From NCBI RefSeq assembly GCF_020614395.1, contig NZ_CP085324.1, positions 501,564 through 565,563 of the forward strand: a stretch of 64,000 nucleotides of DNA, in the 5' to 3' direction. Below the pieces are notes generated by a model. It did not search any database, was not told the origin of the DNA, and worked only from the letters and a program-made list of their open reading frames with translations. This document shows, piece by piece, positions 51,340 through 61,106 of this stretch. A program made the translations under genes and the position numbers. The stretch's first letter is position 1. The number at the start of each line of letters is the position of its first letter. Origin of the DNA: Salarchaeum japonicum (GTDB lineage: Archaea > Halobacteriota > Halobacteria > Halobacteriales > Halobacteriaceae).

Positions 51340-52140
51340 CTACGCCGAATCCGCGTGCGCGAACACGAACTCTCGGAGGAGCTTCGCACCCAACACCGCG
51401 GCCTGGCCGTCGTCGCGGTCGTTCACCTCCACAATATCGAACGCCGACGCCGCGGGCGCGATGTCGCGGACGAGCCGCCGCATCGCTCGACTGGAGAGCC
51501 CGCCCGGTTCCGGCGTCCCCGTCCCCGGCGCGAACGCCGGGTCGGCCGCGTCCACGTCCACCGAGAGGTAGACCTCGCCGTCGAACGACGGCGACCACGA
51601 CCCGACCTCGTCCGGTTCCACCACGGTCACGTCGGCCTCGCGGGCGCGCTCCCACTCCGCTTCGCTCCCCGAGCGCGCGCCGACGACGTACGCCTCCTCG
51701 GCGGTGTCGAGCGCGTGCCGCGTCACGGTCGAGTGACTCAACGGGTTGCCGTCGTACTCCTCGCGGAGGTCGAGGTGGGCGTCCAGCGCCACGAACACGT
51801 CCGGCTCCACCGCCCGCACGCCCGCCACCGAGACCGTGTGCTCGCCCCCCACCAGGAGCGGTACCGCGTCGTCCCACACCACGTCCGTGACCGTCCCCCG
51901 GAGGTAGTCGAGGTACTCCGCGGTGTCGTCCCACGCGTGCACGTCGCCCGCGTCGTGCACGCCGAGCGCCGAGAACGACTCATCCGTTCGGTGGTCGTAG
52001 TCCTCGAACGTCCGCGCGAACTGACGGACGCGATCCGGGCCGAACCGCGTCCCCGGCTGAAAAGACGTCGACACGTCGAGCGGTGCGCCGACGACCACGT
52101 ACGCCGCGTCCTCGCGGTCGGCGGTCGCACCGGGAAGCAT
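51340..52140 (-). CDS. speB: Agmatinase/ureohydrolase
   Basis: A 266-residue ureohydrolase. Mn ligands are visible: LLVGGEHTVSVAG (His), VALDAHLDLREEYDG (DAHxD), and YLSVDVDAADPAFAPGTGTP (DxDxxDP) plus EVNDRDDGQ. The predicted reaction is agmatine to putrescine and urea. It starts one base after the stop of aIF5A, so they form an operon; in haloarchaea agmatine metabolism feeds hypusine formation on aIF5A, which explains the pairing. Confidence 0.92.
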   Translation of the reverse strand: MLPGATADREDAAYVVVGAPLDVSTSFQPGTRFGPDRVRQFARTFEDYDHRTDESFSALGVHDAGDVHAWDDTAEYLDYLRGTVTDVVWDDAVPLLVGGEHTVSVAGVRAVEPDVFVALDAHLDLREEYDGNPLSHSTVTRHALDTAEEAYVVGARSGSEAEWERAREADVTVVEPDEVGSWSPSFDGEVYLSVDVDAADPAFAPGTGTPEPGGLSSRAMRRLVRDIAPAASAFDIVEVNDRDDGQAAVLGAKLLREFVFAHADSA

Positions 52141-52521
52141 CTATTCGAGAACCTTCCGCTTGCCCTCCCACTCCAGGTACTCGATCTCGTCGTCGGGACT
52201 GACAGACACGTCGTCGGGGAGTTCGATGGTGATGGTCTCGTACGTGTCGAGGTCCATCACTTGCACGACGTTGTCGGACTCCTTCGCGACGACCTGACCG
52301 CCCTTTCGGTTGACGATGGGCACCCAGACCTTCGCGTCGACAGGCTGACTGAAACTACGCTTCTTCTCGTCGAAGACGCCGCGAGCCTCGACGCGCGCCT
52401 TCGCGCTCCCGTGTTTCCCGGGCTTTGCGGTGGAGTACGCGTCGATCTTGCACGCCGCGTCGTCGATGATGACGTAGTTTCCTTCCTGGAGTTCGCGAAC
52501 CTGCTTCTGCTCTTTCGCCAT
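52141..52521 (-). CDS. eif5A: Translation factor aIF5A
   Basis: A 126-residue aIF5A with the hypusination loop in [15 protein letters not shown] (target Lys in GKHG) and an OB-fold C-terminus. It relieves ribosome stalling after modification by deoxyhypusine synthase. Normal archaeal length; the downstream agmatinase supplies polyamine chemistry. Confidence 0.97.
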   Translation of the reverse strand: MAKEQKQVRELQEGNYVIIDDAACKIDAYSTAKPGKHGSAKARVEARGVFDEKKRSFSQPVDAKVWVPIVNRKGGQVVAKESDNVVQVMDLDTYETITIELPDDVSVSPDDEIEYLEWEGKRKVLE

Positions 52522-52574
52522 GCACGCGGATTCTCGACGTGCGAGTATAAACCGTTTGGAACGCGACGACCGCC

Positions 52575-53639
52575 CTACGCGCGGAGGGCGGCGCTCACGC
52601 GCTCCAGCCCGTCTTCCAGTTCGTCGGTCGGCAGGCCGAACCCGATTCGGAAGTAGTCGTCGTACCCGAAGCAGTCCCCGGGCGCGAGCACGACCCCGGC
52701 GTCCTCCACGACCGTCCGGCAGAACTCACGCGACCCCGCGTACCCGTCGGGGACGGTGACGAAGCCGTTCACGCCCGTCGGGTCGTGCCAGTCGAGGCCG
52801 TGATTGTCGAGCCAGTCCGCGACGATATCGTGGTTTCTGGCCGCTATCTCACGGTTCTCCGCGAGAATCTCGTCCTCCTGCTCGCCGAGCGCCTGCCGGG
52901 CGACGTGCTGGCCGAACGCGCCTGGGGAGATAGTGGTGTAGTCCTTCCACTCGACGGCCGCCGATACGACCTCCCTGGGGCCGCAGAGCCAGCCGAACCG
53001 CAGGCCCGCCAGCCCGTACGACTTCGAGAGGCTAGACGTGCTTATTCCGTAGTCGCCCAGGCTCGCCACGGGCGGCGTCGGACTCTCGGCCAGCAGGCGG
53101 TACACCTCGTCGCCGAGCAGGTAGGCGTCGTGGGTGGCCGCCACGTCGTAGAGTTCCTTGACGGTCTCCGCGTCGTGGTGCTTTCCGGCGGGATTGTTCG
53201 GATTCACGAACGCCACCACGTCCGTTTCCTCTCGAACCGCGTCCCGAACCGCCCCCACGTCCAGTTCCCACTCCGGCGGGTCGAGCGGGACTTCGGTGAC
53301 CTCCCCGATGGCGTCGGGGACGGCCGTGAGCGCCTGGTAGGTCGGCGTGACGACGACGGCGTGTCCGCCCTCGTCCATCAGCGCGTGGTACGCGAGGAAG
53401 TTCGCCTCCTGCGCGCCGCACGTGAACGCGAGTTCGTCTCTCGTCCGATTGTGCCGGCCCGCTACTTCTTCTCGGAGCTCCGGGTCGCCGTCCGTCGGGA
53501 TGACGTACCCGAGTTCGCCCGGGTCGGTGTCGAAGCGCTCGCTGTCGAGACTCCTGATACCCGACTCCGCGAGCATGATGTCCGCGTCGTGCTCGTGCTC
53601 GTCGAACCACCGTTCCAGGTCGAACGTCGCGATGTCCAT
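52575..53639 (-). CDS. Class I/II aminotransferase
   Basis: A 354-residue PLP aminotransferase. [36 protein letters not shown], and the PLP Lys in [18 protein letters not shown] are clear; the C-terminal Arg lies in [17 protein letters not shown]. Related to aspartate/capreomycidine-synthase-like family members. Donor and acceptor are not determined by the sequence. Confidence 0.88.
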   Translation of the reverse strand: MDIATFDLERWFDEHEHDADIMLAESGIRSLDSERFDTDPGELGYVIPTDGDPELREEVAGRHNRTRDELAFTCGAQEANFLAYHALMDEGGHAVVVTPTYQALTAVPDAIGEVTEVPLDPPEWELDVGAVRDAVREETDVVAFVNPNNPAGKHHDAETVKELYDVAATHDAYLLGDEVYRLLAESPTPPVASLGDYGISTSSLSKSYGLAGLRFGWLCGPREVVSAAVEWKDYTTISPGAFGQHVARQALGEQEDEILAENREIAARNHDIVADWLDNHGLDWHDPTGVNGFVTVPDGYAGSREFCRTVVEDAGVVLAPGDCFGYDDYFRIGFGLPTDELEDGLERVSAALRA

Positions 53640-53692
53640 ACCCGATACAGGAACAGAACCGGGAAAAATAGGCGGGAGTCACCGACCCTGCG

Positions 53693-53863
53693 TTACCTGT
53701 CGCGTATCATCAACCCGAGTGAAGCGAGGAACGTGATGACGCTGGCGAGTAGGACGACCGGAACGACAGTCCACCGCTCGTTTACGGTGTAGAGAAGTCC
53801 CGCGAGCAGCACGAGATAAATCGAGACGAGAAGCCAATTCGTCGGCGACCTGTCTTTTTCCAT
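53693..53863 (-). CDS. Small two-helix membrane protein
   Basis: A 56-residue protein (MEKDRSPTNWLLVSIYLVLL) with two TM helices (LLVSIYLVLLAGLLYTV; VVLLASVITFLASLGLMI) and charged ends. It has an ATG, clean frame and lies between genes of the same strand. Function unknown. Confidence 0.55.
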   Translation of the reverse strand: MEKDRSPTNWLLVSIYLVLLAGLLYTVNERWTVVPVVLLASVITFLASLGLMIRDR

Positions 53864-53894
53864 CGGTCTCTCAAGTGGTTGTTCAAGTGGTATT

Positions 53895-55556
53895 TTATTT
53901 GTTTCTGCGCTCGCGGAGGTTCTGCCGCGTGAACTGCGGGGTCGCCTGCAGGCGCTTGCGCTTCCGGAACGACCGGTAGAGGTAGAACGCGCTGACGGCC
54001 GCGAGGCCGGCGGTCACGGCGGCCGCGCGGAGGTGGGCGTCCGCGTACAGGTAGGACGTTGAGAGCACGGACACCGCGAGCAGGAGGCCGAGCACGATGC
54101 GTTTGCCGAGGCGGTCGATGACGTCGTTCGAGTCCTCGATGTCGGCGCGGACGTAGAGGTCGTCGCGGTCGATGCGGTCGAGCGCGCGTTCGAGTTTCGG
54201 GGGGACGCGGACGGCGGACTGCGCGGCGCGCGCGAACTCCTCGCCCGTCTCCTCGACGAACTGGCGCGCGCCCTCCTCGCGGTAGCCGGTCTCCCCGAGG
54301 TAGTCGGTCGCGACCGAGACGAAGTCGAAGTCGGGGTCGAGCGTCACGCACACGCCCTCGACGACGGTGGCGACGCGGAGGACGAGCGCGAGGTTCGCGG
54401 GCAGGCGGAGCGGGAAGTCGTAGATGGTGTCCTCGACCTTCCCCACGATCTGCTGGACGCGATAGGTCTCGATGGACTCGCCGCGGGCGTCCCGTATCGC
54501 GAGTTCCATCACCTCGGCCATCGTCGCGCGGTCGGCGTCCGGGCTGAGCGTCCCCAGTTCGATGAGGGTGTCGAGGATGGCTTCGATGTCCTGGTTCGCG
54601 ACCGCGATGTAGAAGTCCACTATCTTCCGCTGGACGAACTCGTCCGCGCGCCCGCTCATCCCGAAGTCGTAGAACACGATGGTGCCGTCGTCCTGCACCG
54701 CGAGGTTCCCGGGGTGGGGGTCGGCGTGGAACACGCCGTCCTCGATTATCATCTGGAGGTACGCGCGCTCTAAGGTCTCCGCGACGGCGTGCCGGTCTAC
54801 GCCCCGGCGGTCGAGTTCCTCGACGTTCGAAATCTTCGTCCCCGGGACGTACGCCATCGTGAGCACGCGCTCCGTCGAGTAGTCGTCGTACACGCGGGGG
54901 ATGGCGATGCGGTCGTTCTCCGCGAAGTTCCCGCGTATCTCCGCGAGCATCTCCGCCTCCCGCCCGTAGTCCATCTCCTCCCGGATGGTCTTCGCGAACT
55001 CGTCCGCGAGGTTGTCGAGGCTGAACGCGCGCGCCTGCCCGACGAACCGCTCGACGAGCGGGAGCGCCCACCGAATCACGCGCAGGTCGGCCTCCACGAG
55101 GGCTTCGATGCCGGGCCGCCGCACCTTCACCGCGACCGGGTCGCCGTCGATTTCGGCCGTGTACACCTGGCCGAGGCTCGCGCCGCTGATGGCGTCCGCG
55201 TCGAACTCGTCGAACGCCTCGTTCACGTCCCCGACGTCCGCTTCCAGCACCTCGCGCGCCGCCTCCCAGTCCGCCGGCGGCACCTGGTCTTGGAGGCCTT
55301 CCAGCACGTCCACGTACTCCGGCGGGAGGATGTCGGGTCGGGTGGAGAGCAGTTGGCCGAGTTTGATGAACGTCGGGCCGAGCGTGAGCAGGCTGTCGAG
55401 CAACCGCTGGGCGCGCCGCACCCGCATCTCGCTCGACACCCGCCGCCGCCCCCCGAACAGGAGGTACTTCCGGCGGTCGCGGAGGTACGCGACGATGAGC
55501 GGGAGGAACTGCCAGAGCACGACGGCGAACCGACGGTACGCGCGCAGCACCGCCAC
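53895..55556 (-). CDS. ABC1/AarF/UbiB-family atypical kinase
   Basis: A 553-residue ABC1 protein from GTG. FIKLGQLLSTRPDILP holds the KxGQ motif; DGDPVAVKVRRPGIE the ATP-binding Lys; GVFHADPHPGNLAV the catalytic Asp-x-x-x-x-Asn; VFYDFGMSG the metal Asp. Two C-terminal TM helices (VLGLLLAVSVLSTSYLYA; AVTAGLAAVSAFYLY). Such kinases support isoprenoid lipid or quinone metabolism. Stop of hsp20 is two bases upstream of the start, so they form an operon. Confidence 0.93.
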   Translation of the reverse strand: MAVLRAYRRFAVVLWQFLPLIVAYLRDRRKYLLFGGRRRVSSEMRVRRAQRLLDSLLTLGPTFIKLGQLLSTRPDILPPEYVDVLEGLQDQVPPADWEAAREVLEADVGDVNEAFDEFDADAISGASLGQVYTAEIDGDPVAVKVRRPGIEALVEADLRVIRWALPLVERFVGQARAFSLDNLADEFAKTIREEMDYGREAEMLAEIRGNFAENDRIAIPRVYDDYSTERVLTMAYVPGTKISNVEELDRRGVDRHAVAETLERAYLQMIIEDGVFHADPHPGNLAVQDDGTIVFYDFGMSGRADEFVQRKIVDFYIAVANQDIEAILDTLIELGTLSPDADRATMAEVMELAIRDARGESIETYRVQQIVGKVEDTIYDFPLRLPANLALVLRVATVVEGVCVTLDPDFDFVSVATDYLGETGYREEGARQFVEETGEEFARAAQSAVRVPPKLERALDRIDRDDLYVRADIEDSNDVIDRLGKRIVLGLLLAVSVLSTSYLYADAHLRAAAVTAGLAAVSAFYLYRSFRKRKRLQATPQFTRQNLRERRNK

Positions 55557-55558
55557 CG

Positions 55559-55906
55559 TCAGCCCTCTATCTCTATCTCGCGGCCCCGCCCGGCCTTCGG
55601 GAGCGTCACGGTCAACACGCCGCCGTCCAGCGCCGCGGTCGCGTCCGCGTCGGTCGCGTCCGGCGGGAGCGGGAGTTCCGCGTCGAGGAAGAGCGCGCGG
55701 TCTTCGCGCTGGTAGGAGAAGCCCTCGGGAACGTCCTTCTCGCGGCGCGCCTCCACGCGGAGCACGCCGTCCTCGACGCGCACGTCGGTCGTGTCGCCGG
55801 TCGCGCCCGGCACGTCGATGACGACCCGGTAGGCGTCCTCGGATTCGAGGAGGTCCACGGAGACGGCGTCGGGCAGGTCGCGGAGCGCGTCGCGGAAACC
55901 AGTCAT
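55559..55906 (-). CDS. Hsp20-family small heat-shock protein
   Basis: A 115-residue alpha-crystallin-domain protein: YRVVIDVPGATGDTTDVRVE, GVLRVEARRE, then TAALDGGVLTVTLPKAG, and the C-terminal I-x-I-type tail EIEIEG. Short N-terminal arm. Chaperone that holds unfolded proteins. It precedes the ABC1 kinase gene on the same strand. Confidence 0.88.
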   Translation of the reverse strand: MTGFRDALRDLPDAVSVDLLESEDAYRVVIDVPGATGDTTDVRVEDGVLRVEARREKDVPEGFSYQREDRALFLDAELPLPPDATDADATAALDGGVLTVTLPKAGRGREIEIEG

Positions 55907-55970
55907 ACGCACGTGTTCGCGCGCCGGGTCGAAAAAACCGACGGGCATTCCCGGGTTCCGCGACCCGCTG

Positions 55971-55980
55971 GCTTTAGACG
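55971..55980 (+). promoter_or_regulatory. TATA-like box of the first moeA
   Basis: GCTTTAGACG, with TTTAGA about 27 bases before the ATG of moeA. The spacing implies a leaderless transcript for the moeA-moeA-dipeptidase operon. Confidence 0.45.
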
Positions 55981-56002
55981 GCCGACGACCCAATCCGGGG
56001 GT

Positions 56003-57208
56003 ATGAACGCAGACCGCCACGAGGCCGGGTTCAAGAACCGAACCCGGCTCTCGGACGCCCTCGACGCCCTCCGCGAGGTTGTCGGGCCGCACGGCCGCAC
56101 GGAGTCCGTTCCGCTCGCGGCCGCGGACGGTCGCGCGCTCGCCGAGTCCGTGACTGCGGCGCGCGATGTGCCCCACTACGACCGTGCCGCGATGGACGGG
56201 TACGCCGTTCGGGCGCGCGACACGTTCGGCGCGGGCGACCGCTCGCCCGCCGTCCTCCGACAGACCGAGGGCGACGTGGGGACGGGGGAGGCCGCGCGCG
56301 TCCACACCGGGAGCGCGATGCCCGACGGCGCTGACGCCGTCGTGATGATAGAACACCTCACCGCCGTCGGCGACGAAATCGAGGTGTTCGACCCGGTCGC
56401 GACGGGGGAGAACGTCGGACCCGCCGGCGAGGACGTCGAGGCCGGAACCCGGTTGTTCGACGCGGGCCACCGCCTCCGCCCGAGCGACCTGGGCCTCCTC
56501 CGCGGCACGGGCGTCGAGTCGGTGTCCGTGTTCGAGCGGCCGTCCGTCGCGGTGATTCCGACGGGCGAGGAGCTCGTGGACGCCGACCCGGGGCCGGGCG
56601 AGATGGTGGAGACGAACGGCCTCACCGTCTCCCGGCTCGTCGAGCGCTGGGGCGGAGCGAGTCGATACCGGGACGTGGTGACGGACGACGCGGACGAGCT
56701 CCGGGACGCCATCGAGCGCGACCGCGACGCCGACGTGGTGGTGACCACGGGCGGGTCGTCGGTGGGCGAACGCGACCTCGTCCCCGACGTGGTCGCCGAC
56801 CTCGGCGAGGTGCTTGTGCACGGCGTCGCGCTCAAACCCGGCCACCCGGTCGCGTTCGGCCGCGTCGCGGGGACGCTCGTCGTGATGCTCCCGGGGTATC
56901 CGGTCGCGTGCATCGTCAACGCCGTCCAGTTCCTCCGCCCCGCAATCGCCCGCCTCGGCGGGTTCGACCCCGCGCCCCACCCCAGTCGGGAGGTGACGCT
57001 CGACGGGAAACTCGCGAGCGAACCCGGCACGCGGACGTTCGCGCGCGTCACGGTCGAGGACGGGGTCGCGACGCCCGTCCGCACCTCCGGGTCGGGAATC
57101 CTCTCGTCGGTCGCGCTCTCCGACGGCTGGGTCGCCGTCCCCGAGGACGTGGAGGGCTACCCCGCGGGCGAGACGGTCACCGTCGAATTCTGGGAGGGCG
57201 AGCGATGA
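56003..57208 (+). CDS. moeA: MoeA molybdopterin molybdotransferase (copy 1)
   Basis: A 401-residue MoeA: YDRAAMDGYAVRARDTFGAG, AMPDGADAVVMIEH, VTTGGSSVGERD and MLPGYPVACIVNAVQF. It inserts molybdenum or tungsten into adenylylated molybdopterin. The full TTGGxSxGxxD motif is retained. Its TGA overlaps the ATG of the second copy (ATGA), so translation is coupled. Confidence 0.95.
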   Translation: MNADRHEAGFKNRTRLSDALDALREVVGPHGRTESVPLAAADGRALAESVTAARDVPHYDRAAMDGYAVRARDTFGAGDRSPAVLRQTEGDVGTGEAARVHTGSAMPDGADAVVMIEHLTAVGDEIEVFDPVATGENVGPAGEDVEAGTRLFDAGHRLRPSDLGLLRGTGVESVSVFERPSVAVIPTGEELVDADPGPGEMVETNGLTVSRLVERWGGASRYRDVVTDDADELRDAIERDRDADVVVTTGGSSVGERDLVPDVVADLGEVLVHGVALKPGHPVAFGRVAGTLVVMLPGYPVACIVNAVQFLRPAIARLGGFDPAPHPSREVTLDGKLASEPGTRTFARVTVEDGVATPVRTSGSGILSSVALSDGWVAVPEDVEGYPAGETVTVEFWEGER

Positions 57209-59076
57209 CCCGCAAAGAGTTCCGCGACCTCTCCTCGCTCGCCGAGGCCCAGGAGGTCGTTTCCGGCCTCGACGTCTCGCCCGGCACCGAACTCGTCGCG
57301 CTGGAGGACGCCCGCGGCCGCGTGCTCACGGAGCGCGTGGACGCCGACCTCGACGTGCCCGGGTTCGACCGCGCGTCGATGGACGGGTACGCCGTTCGGG
57401 CGCGCGACACGTTCGGCGCGACCGAAGCCGACCCCGTCGTCCTCGACCGCGCGGGCACCGTTCACGCCGGCGAAACCCCCGACGTATCCGTCTCGCCCGG
57501 CGAGTGCGTCGAGGTGTCCACGGGCGCGGTCGTCCCGGACGGCGCGGACGCCGTCGTGATGGTCGAACGCACCGTCGAACGCGAGTCCGGCGACCGCATC
57601 GAGGTTCGCACGGCGGTCGCGCCCGGCGAGGACGTGATGGTCGCGGGCGCGGACGTGGCGGCGGGCGAGCGCGCGCTCGGCCCCGGAACCCGCCTCACGT
57701 CACGCGAAATCGGCCTCCTGTCCGCGCTCGGCGTCGCGGACGTTCCCGTCCGGGCGAAACCCCGCGTCGGCATCGTCTCCACGGGCGACGAACTCGTCCG
57801 GCCCGGCGAACCCCTCGACTCCTCGCGCGGCGAAATCCACGACGTGAACACGTACACCATCGCCGCCGGCGTCGAGGAGGCGGGCGGCGACCCCGTGCTC
57901 TACCCGCACGCCGGCGACAGCGAGGCCGAGATGGAGCGCCAGCTCCGCACCGCGGCCGACGAGTGCGACCTCGTCCTCTCCTCGGGTTCCACGAGCGCGA
58001 GCGCCGTCGACGTGGTCTATCGAGTCGTCGAGGACCGCGGCGAACTCCTCCTGCACGGCGTCGCCGTCAAACCCGGGAAGCCGATGCTCGTCGGGGAACT
58101 CGGCGGGAGCGCGTACGTCGGCCTCCCCGGCTACCCCGTGAGCGCGCTCACCATCTTCCGGACGTTCGTCGCCCCCAAAATCCGGGACGCCGCCGGCCAA
58201 CCCACCCCGCCCTCCGCGACCGTCACCGGCCGGATGAGCGCGCGCGAGCGCTACGGCGAGGGCCGCACCCGCCTCATGCCGGTCGGCCTCGTCGCGGACG
58301 GCGACGGCGACACGCTCGTCTACCCCGTGGACAAGGGGAGCGGCGCGACCACCAGCCTCGTCGAGGCAGACGGCGTCGTCACCGTGGACGCGGACACCGA
58401 CTACCTCGATGCGGGCGAGCGCGTCGAGGTGCAGTTGTTCTCGCCGGACGTGCGCCCGCCCGCCCTGCTCGGCGTCGGCGAGGACGACCCCGCGCTCTCC
58501 CGCGTCCTCGACGGCGTTCGGGGGCCGCGCTACCTCTCCTTCGGCACCCGCGAGGGACTGCGACGGCTCCGCGACGGCCTCCCCGACGTCGCCGTCGCCA
58601 GCGGCCCGCTCGACCGCGACGTGCCTGGCGACGAACTCGCGTCCTGGACGCGCGAGTGGGGGCTCGTCACCGCACCGGACGGCCCGGACAGCCTCGCCGC
58701 CCTCGTGGACGGCGACTACCGGTTCGTCAATCGAACGACGGCCTCCGGCCTCCGCACCTCCCTCGACGCCGCGCTCTCCGACCTCGCCGCCGACCGCGAC
58801 ACCGACTCCCTCACGGAGCGAATCGACGGCTACGACTTCACCGTGAAGGCCCACGCCAGCCCCCCGCGAAAAGTCCTGGCGGGCCGCGCGGACGCCGGCC
58901 TCGGCCTGCGCGCGACCGCCGACGACCTCGGCCTCGACTTCGTCCCCCTCGGCCACGAACCCGTGCGCGTCTTCGTGAACCCCGAGCGCCGCGAGAAACC
59001 CGGCGTCGCCGCGCTCACGTCCGCGCTCGCCGACCTCGACGCCGTGCTCGCCGACCTCCCGGGGTACGACCGATGA
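57205..59076 (+). CDS. moeA: MoeA fused to a periplasmic-binding-type (COG1910-like) domain (copy 2)
   Basis: A 623-residue protein. The MoeA part (residues 1-405) has FDRASMDGYAVRARDTFGAT, VPDGADAVVMVERT and GLPGYPVSALTIFR, but the usual TTGGxSxGxxD is LSSGSTSASAVDVV, suggesting altered activity. The C-terminal about 200 residues (LLGVGEDDPALSRVLDG; KVLAGRADAGLGLRATADDL; FVPLGHEPVRVFVN) form a molybdate-binding-like domain. Haloarchaea typically have both copies in tandem; the split of labour is not known, possibly one for Mo and one for W. Confidence 0.93.
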   Translation: MTRKEFRDLSSLAEAQEVVSGLDVSPGTELVALEDARGRVLTERVDADLDVPGFDRASMDGYAVRARDTFGATEADPVVLDRAGTVHAGETPDVSVSPGECVEVSTGAVVPDGADAVVMVERTVERESGDRIEVRTAVAPGEDVMVAGADVAAGERALGPGTRLTSREIGLLSALGVADVPVRAKPRVGIVSTGDELVRPGEPLDSSRGEIHDVNTYTIAAGVEEAGGDPVLYPHAGDSEAEMERQLRTAADECDLVLSSGSTSASAVDVVYRVVEDRGELLLHGVAVKPGKPMLVGELGGSAYVGLPGYPVSALTIFRTFVAPKIRDAAGQPTPPSATVTGRMSARERYGEGRTRLMPVGLVADGDGDTLVYPVDKGSGATTSLVEADGVVTVDADTDYLDAGERVEVQLFSPDVRPPALLGVGEDDPALSRVLDGVRGPRYLSFGTREGLRRLRDGLPDVAVASGPLDRDVPGDELASWTREWGLVTAPDGPDSLAALVDGDYRFVNRTTASGLRTSLDAALSDLAADRDTDSLTERIDGYDFTVKAHASPPRKVLAGRADAGLGLRATADDLGLDFVPLGHEPVRVFVNPERREKPGVAALTSALADLDAVLADLPGYDR

Positions 59077-60083
59077 CGATAGACGGCCACACCGACGTGC
59101 TCCTGCAGTGCGTGGACGCCGACGACCCCGTCGCCGCGCTCCGCGCCCGCGAGAGCGGCCACCTCGACCTCGAACGCGCCCGCCACGCCGGCCTCGACGC
59201 CGCGTTCTTCGCGGCGTTCCCGCCGAGCCCCGAGATGCCCGACCCCGTCGTGGACGACGACTCGTATCGGTACCCGTTCGCGCCGACCCCCGACTTCGAG
59301 ACCGCGCGCGACAGCGTCCACCGGATGCTCTCCCTCCTCCACCGCGCCGCCCACGAACTCGACGGCCTCCACCTCGTCACCGCCCCGGGCGACCTCGACC
59401 GGAACGGACTCGGCGCGATTCCTCATCTGGAGGGCGCGGAAGCGGTTCGGCCCGACCGCTCGAACCTCGACTTCCTCTACGCCGCCGGCCTCCGGTCGCT
59501 CGGCCCCGTCTGGAGCCGCCCGAACGAGTTCGGGCACGGCGTCCCCTTCCAGTACCCGAGCACCACCGACACCGGCGACGGTCTCACCGACGCGGGCCGC
59601 CGCCTCGTCCGCGCGTGCGACGACCGCGGCATCCTCGTGGACGGCGCGCACATGAACGCCGCGACCCTCGCGGACACCCTCGCCGAACTCGACGCGCCGA
59701 TGGCGGTCACGCACACCGCCGCGCACGCCGTCAGCCCCCACTCGCGGAACCTCACGGACGACCAGCTCCGCGCCGTCGCCGACGAGGGCGGCGTTATCGG
59801 CTTGACGTTCGGCGCGAGCAGCTACGCCGACCAGCCCGACCCCGACGCGGGCGCGAGCGTCCACGACATCGCCGCGCACGCCGCCCACATCGCGGACGCC
59901 GTCGGCGTCGAACACGTCGCGCTCGGCTCCGACTTCGACGGCGCGCGCCTCGTGGACGAACTCGACGACGTGACAGACCTCCCGGTGCTCGCCGACGCGC
60001 TCCGCGACGCCGGCTTCAGCGAGACGGATCTGGAGAAGATACTGGGCGGGAACTGGGAGCGGTTACTCCGCCGCGTCCTGTAG
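59073..60083 (+). CDS. Membrane dipeptidase (peptidase M19)
   Basis: A 336-residue M19 enzyme: N-terminal IDGHTDVLLQ (His-x-Asp zinc ligands), AIPHLEGAEAV (Glu), PMAVTHTAAHAVSPHSRNL (His pair) and VALGSDFDGA. It hydrolyses dipeptides with a dinuclear zinc site. The ATG overlaps the preceding TGA; the last 21 bases overlap the convergent HAD gene. Confidence 0.92.
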   Translation: MTIDGHTDVLLQCVDADDPVAALRARESGHLDLERARHAGLDAAFFAAFPPSPEMPDPVVDDDSYRYPFAPTPDFETARDSVHRMLSLLHRAAHELDGLHLVTAPGDLDRNGLGAIPHLEGAEAVRPDRSNLDFLYAAGLRSLGPVWSRPNEFGHGVPFQYPSTTDTGDGLTDAGRRLVRACDDRGILVDGAHMNAATLADTLAELDAPMAVTHTAAHAVSPHSRNLTDDQLRAVADEGGVIGLTFGASSYADQPDPDAGASVHDIAAHAAHIADAVGVEHVALGSDFDGARLVDELDDVTDLPVLADALRDAGFSETDLEKILGGNWERLLRRVL

Positions 60084-60704
60084 GAGGGCGTCCACGCGCT
60101 CGATGCGCCGGTCGCCGAGCACGCACCGCCCCCGAACGCCGGGGTCGTGGCGCTCGACGTGCACGCCGTCCAGGCCAGCGTTCGCCGCGGCCTCGACGTC
60201 GCTCTGCCCGTCCCCGACGTAGACGCCGCGCGCGTCCGACTCCACGCCCAGCTCCGCCATCGCGAGTTCGAGCGGCCGCGCGCTGGGCTTGTACCCCGTC
60301 TCCGGCGAACAGCAGAGCCGGGTGTCGAACCAGTCCGCGATGTCGAGATGGTCCAGCACCGGCTCCGCGAGGAACTCCGCGCAGTGCGTCACCAGCCCGG
60401 TCGGTCGGTTGAGGTCGGCGAGCGCCGCCGCGTCCTCGTGCAAGTACGTCGCCTCCGCGCGCGCCACCGGGTCTTCCACGGCGTCGAGCGCCGTCCAGAA
60501 CGCGTCCGCGTCGTACCCCCACGCCGCCAACTGGGCGTCCCGACTCCCGCCGAGGCCGTGCCAGAGGACTTCCATCTCGCGCTCCGAGAACTCGACGCCG
60601 AGCCGACTCCCCACGTCGTCGAAGACCTCTCGCGCGTACGACCACTCCACGTCCACCAGCGTCCCGTCGAGGTCGAACAACCAGAACTCGTACCCGTCCG
60701 CCAT
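60063..60704 (-). CDS. HAD-superfamily phosphatase
   Basis: A 213-residue HAD hydrolase. Motif I WLFDLDGTLVDVEWSYARE, motif II region GLVTHCAEFLAE, Lys in TGYKPSARPLELAM and motif IV GVYVGDGQSDVEAAANAG are all present. Cap domain is C1-helical. Small phosphate esters are likely substrates. A GTG one codon upstream is the alternative start. Confidence 0.9.
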   Translation of the reverse strand: MADGYEFWLFDLDGTLVDVEWSYAREVFDDVGSRLGVEFSEREMEVLWHGLGGSRDAQLAAWGYDADAFWTALDAVEDPVARAEATYLHEDAAALADLNRPTGLVTHCAEFLAEPVLDHLDIADWFDTRLCCSPETGYKPSARPLELAMAELGVESDARGVYVGDGQSDVEAAANAGLDGVHVERHDPGVRGRCVLGDRRIERVDALLQDAAE

Positions 60705-60740
60705 CACCTCCGGCTAGGGCGCGAACGCGTAAGTACTCGA

Positions 60741-61106
60741 CTACTGCTTTTCCACGCTGCTCCCGAAGTACTTGTTCACGACCTCCGACACCGACGCCGC
60801 GTTGAACGCGTCGAGGTCGGCCTCGATTTCGTCCGTGAACGCCTCGTAGTACTCGTCGTCCGTCTCGAACCCCCGGTACTCGACGGCGAGCACGGGCACG
60901 TCAAGCGCGTCCTCCGTGAGCTCCCGGAAGTGCTTCCTATCGCTGAGCTCGCCCCGCCAGAGGTTGTCCCGGAAGAACAGCCATCCCGACTCGCCGGGAT
61001 CGTCCGCGGGCCGGTACAGCCGCGTCTCGAACTCGTCCGGCTCCACGGACACGTCTTTCGCCGGGTCAAGGCGGAATCGCACGTGGAAGACGTAGCGGGC
61101 GTCCAT
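60741..61106 (-). CDS. LWR-salt protein
   Basis: A 121-residue protein with the haloarchaeal hallmark FFRDNLWRGELSDRKHFREL (the LWR motif). Soluble, acidic, two-domain-like beta pattern. Family function is unknown. Immediately follows the stop side of the pterin dehydratase gene on the same strand (adjacent without gap). Confidence 0.85.
   Translation of the reverse strand: MDARYVFHVRFRLDPAKDVSVEPDEFETRLYRPADDPGESGWLFFRDNLWRGELSDRKHFRELTEDALDVPVLAVEYRGFETDDEYYEAFTDEIEADLDAFNAASVSEVVNKYFGSSVEKQ

Noticed and set aside
57504-60412. Long Arg/Pro-rich plus-strand frames overlapping moeA copy 2, the dipeptidase and HAD genes
   Set aside because: Arg-rich translation typical of the wrong frame in GC-rich DNA; the true frames carry clear motifs.
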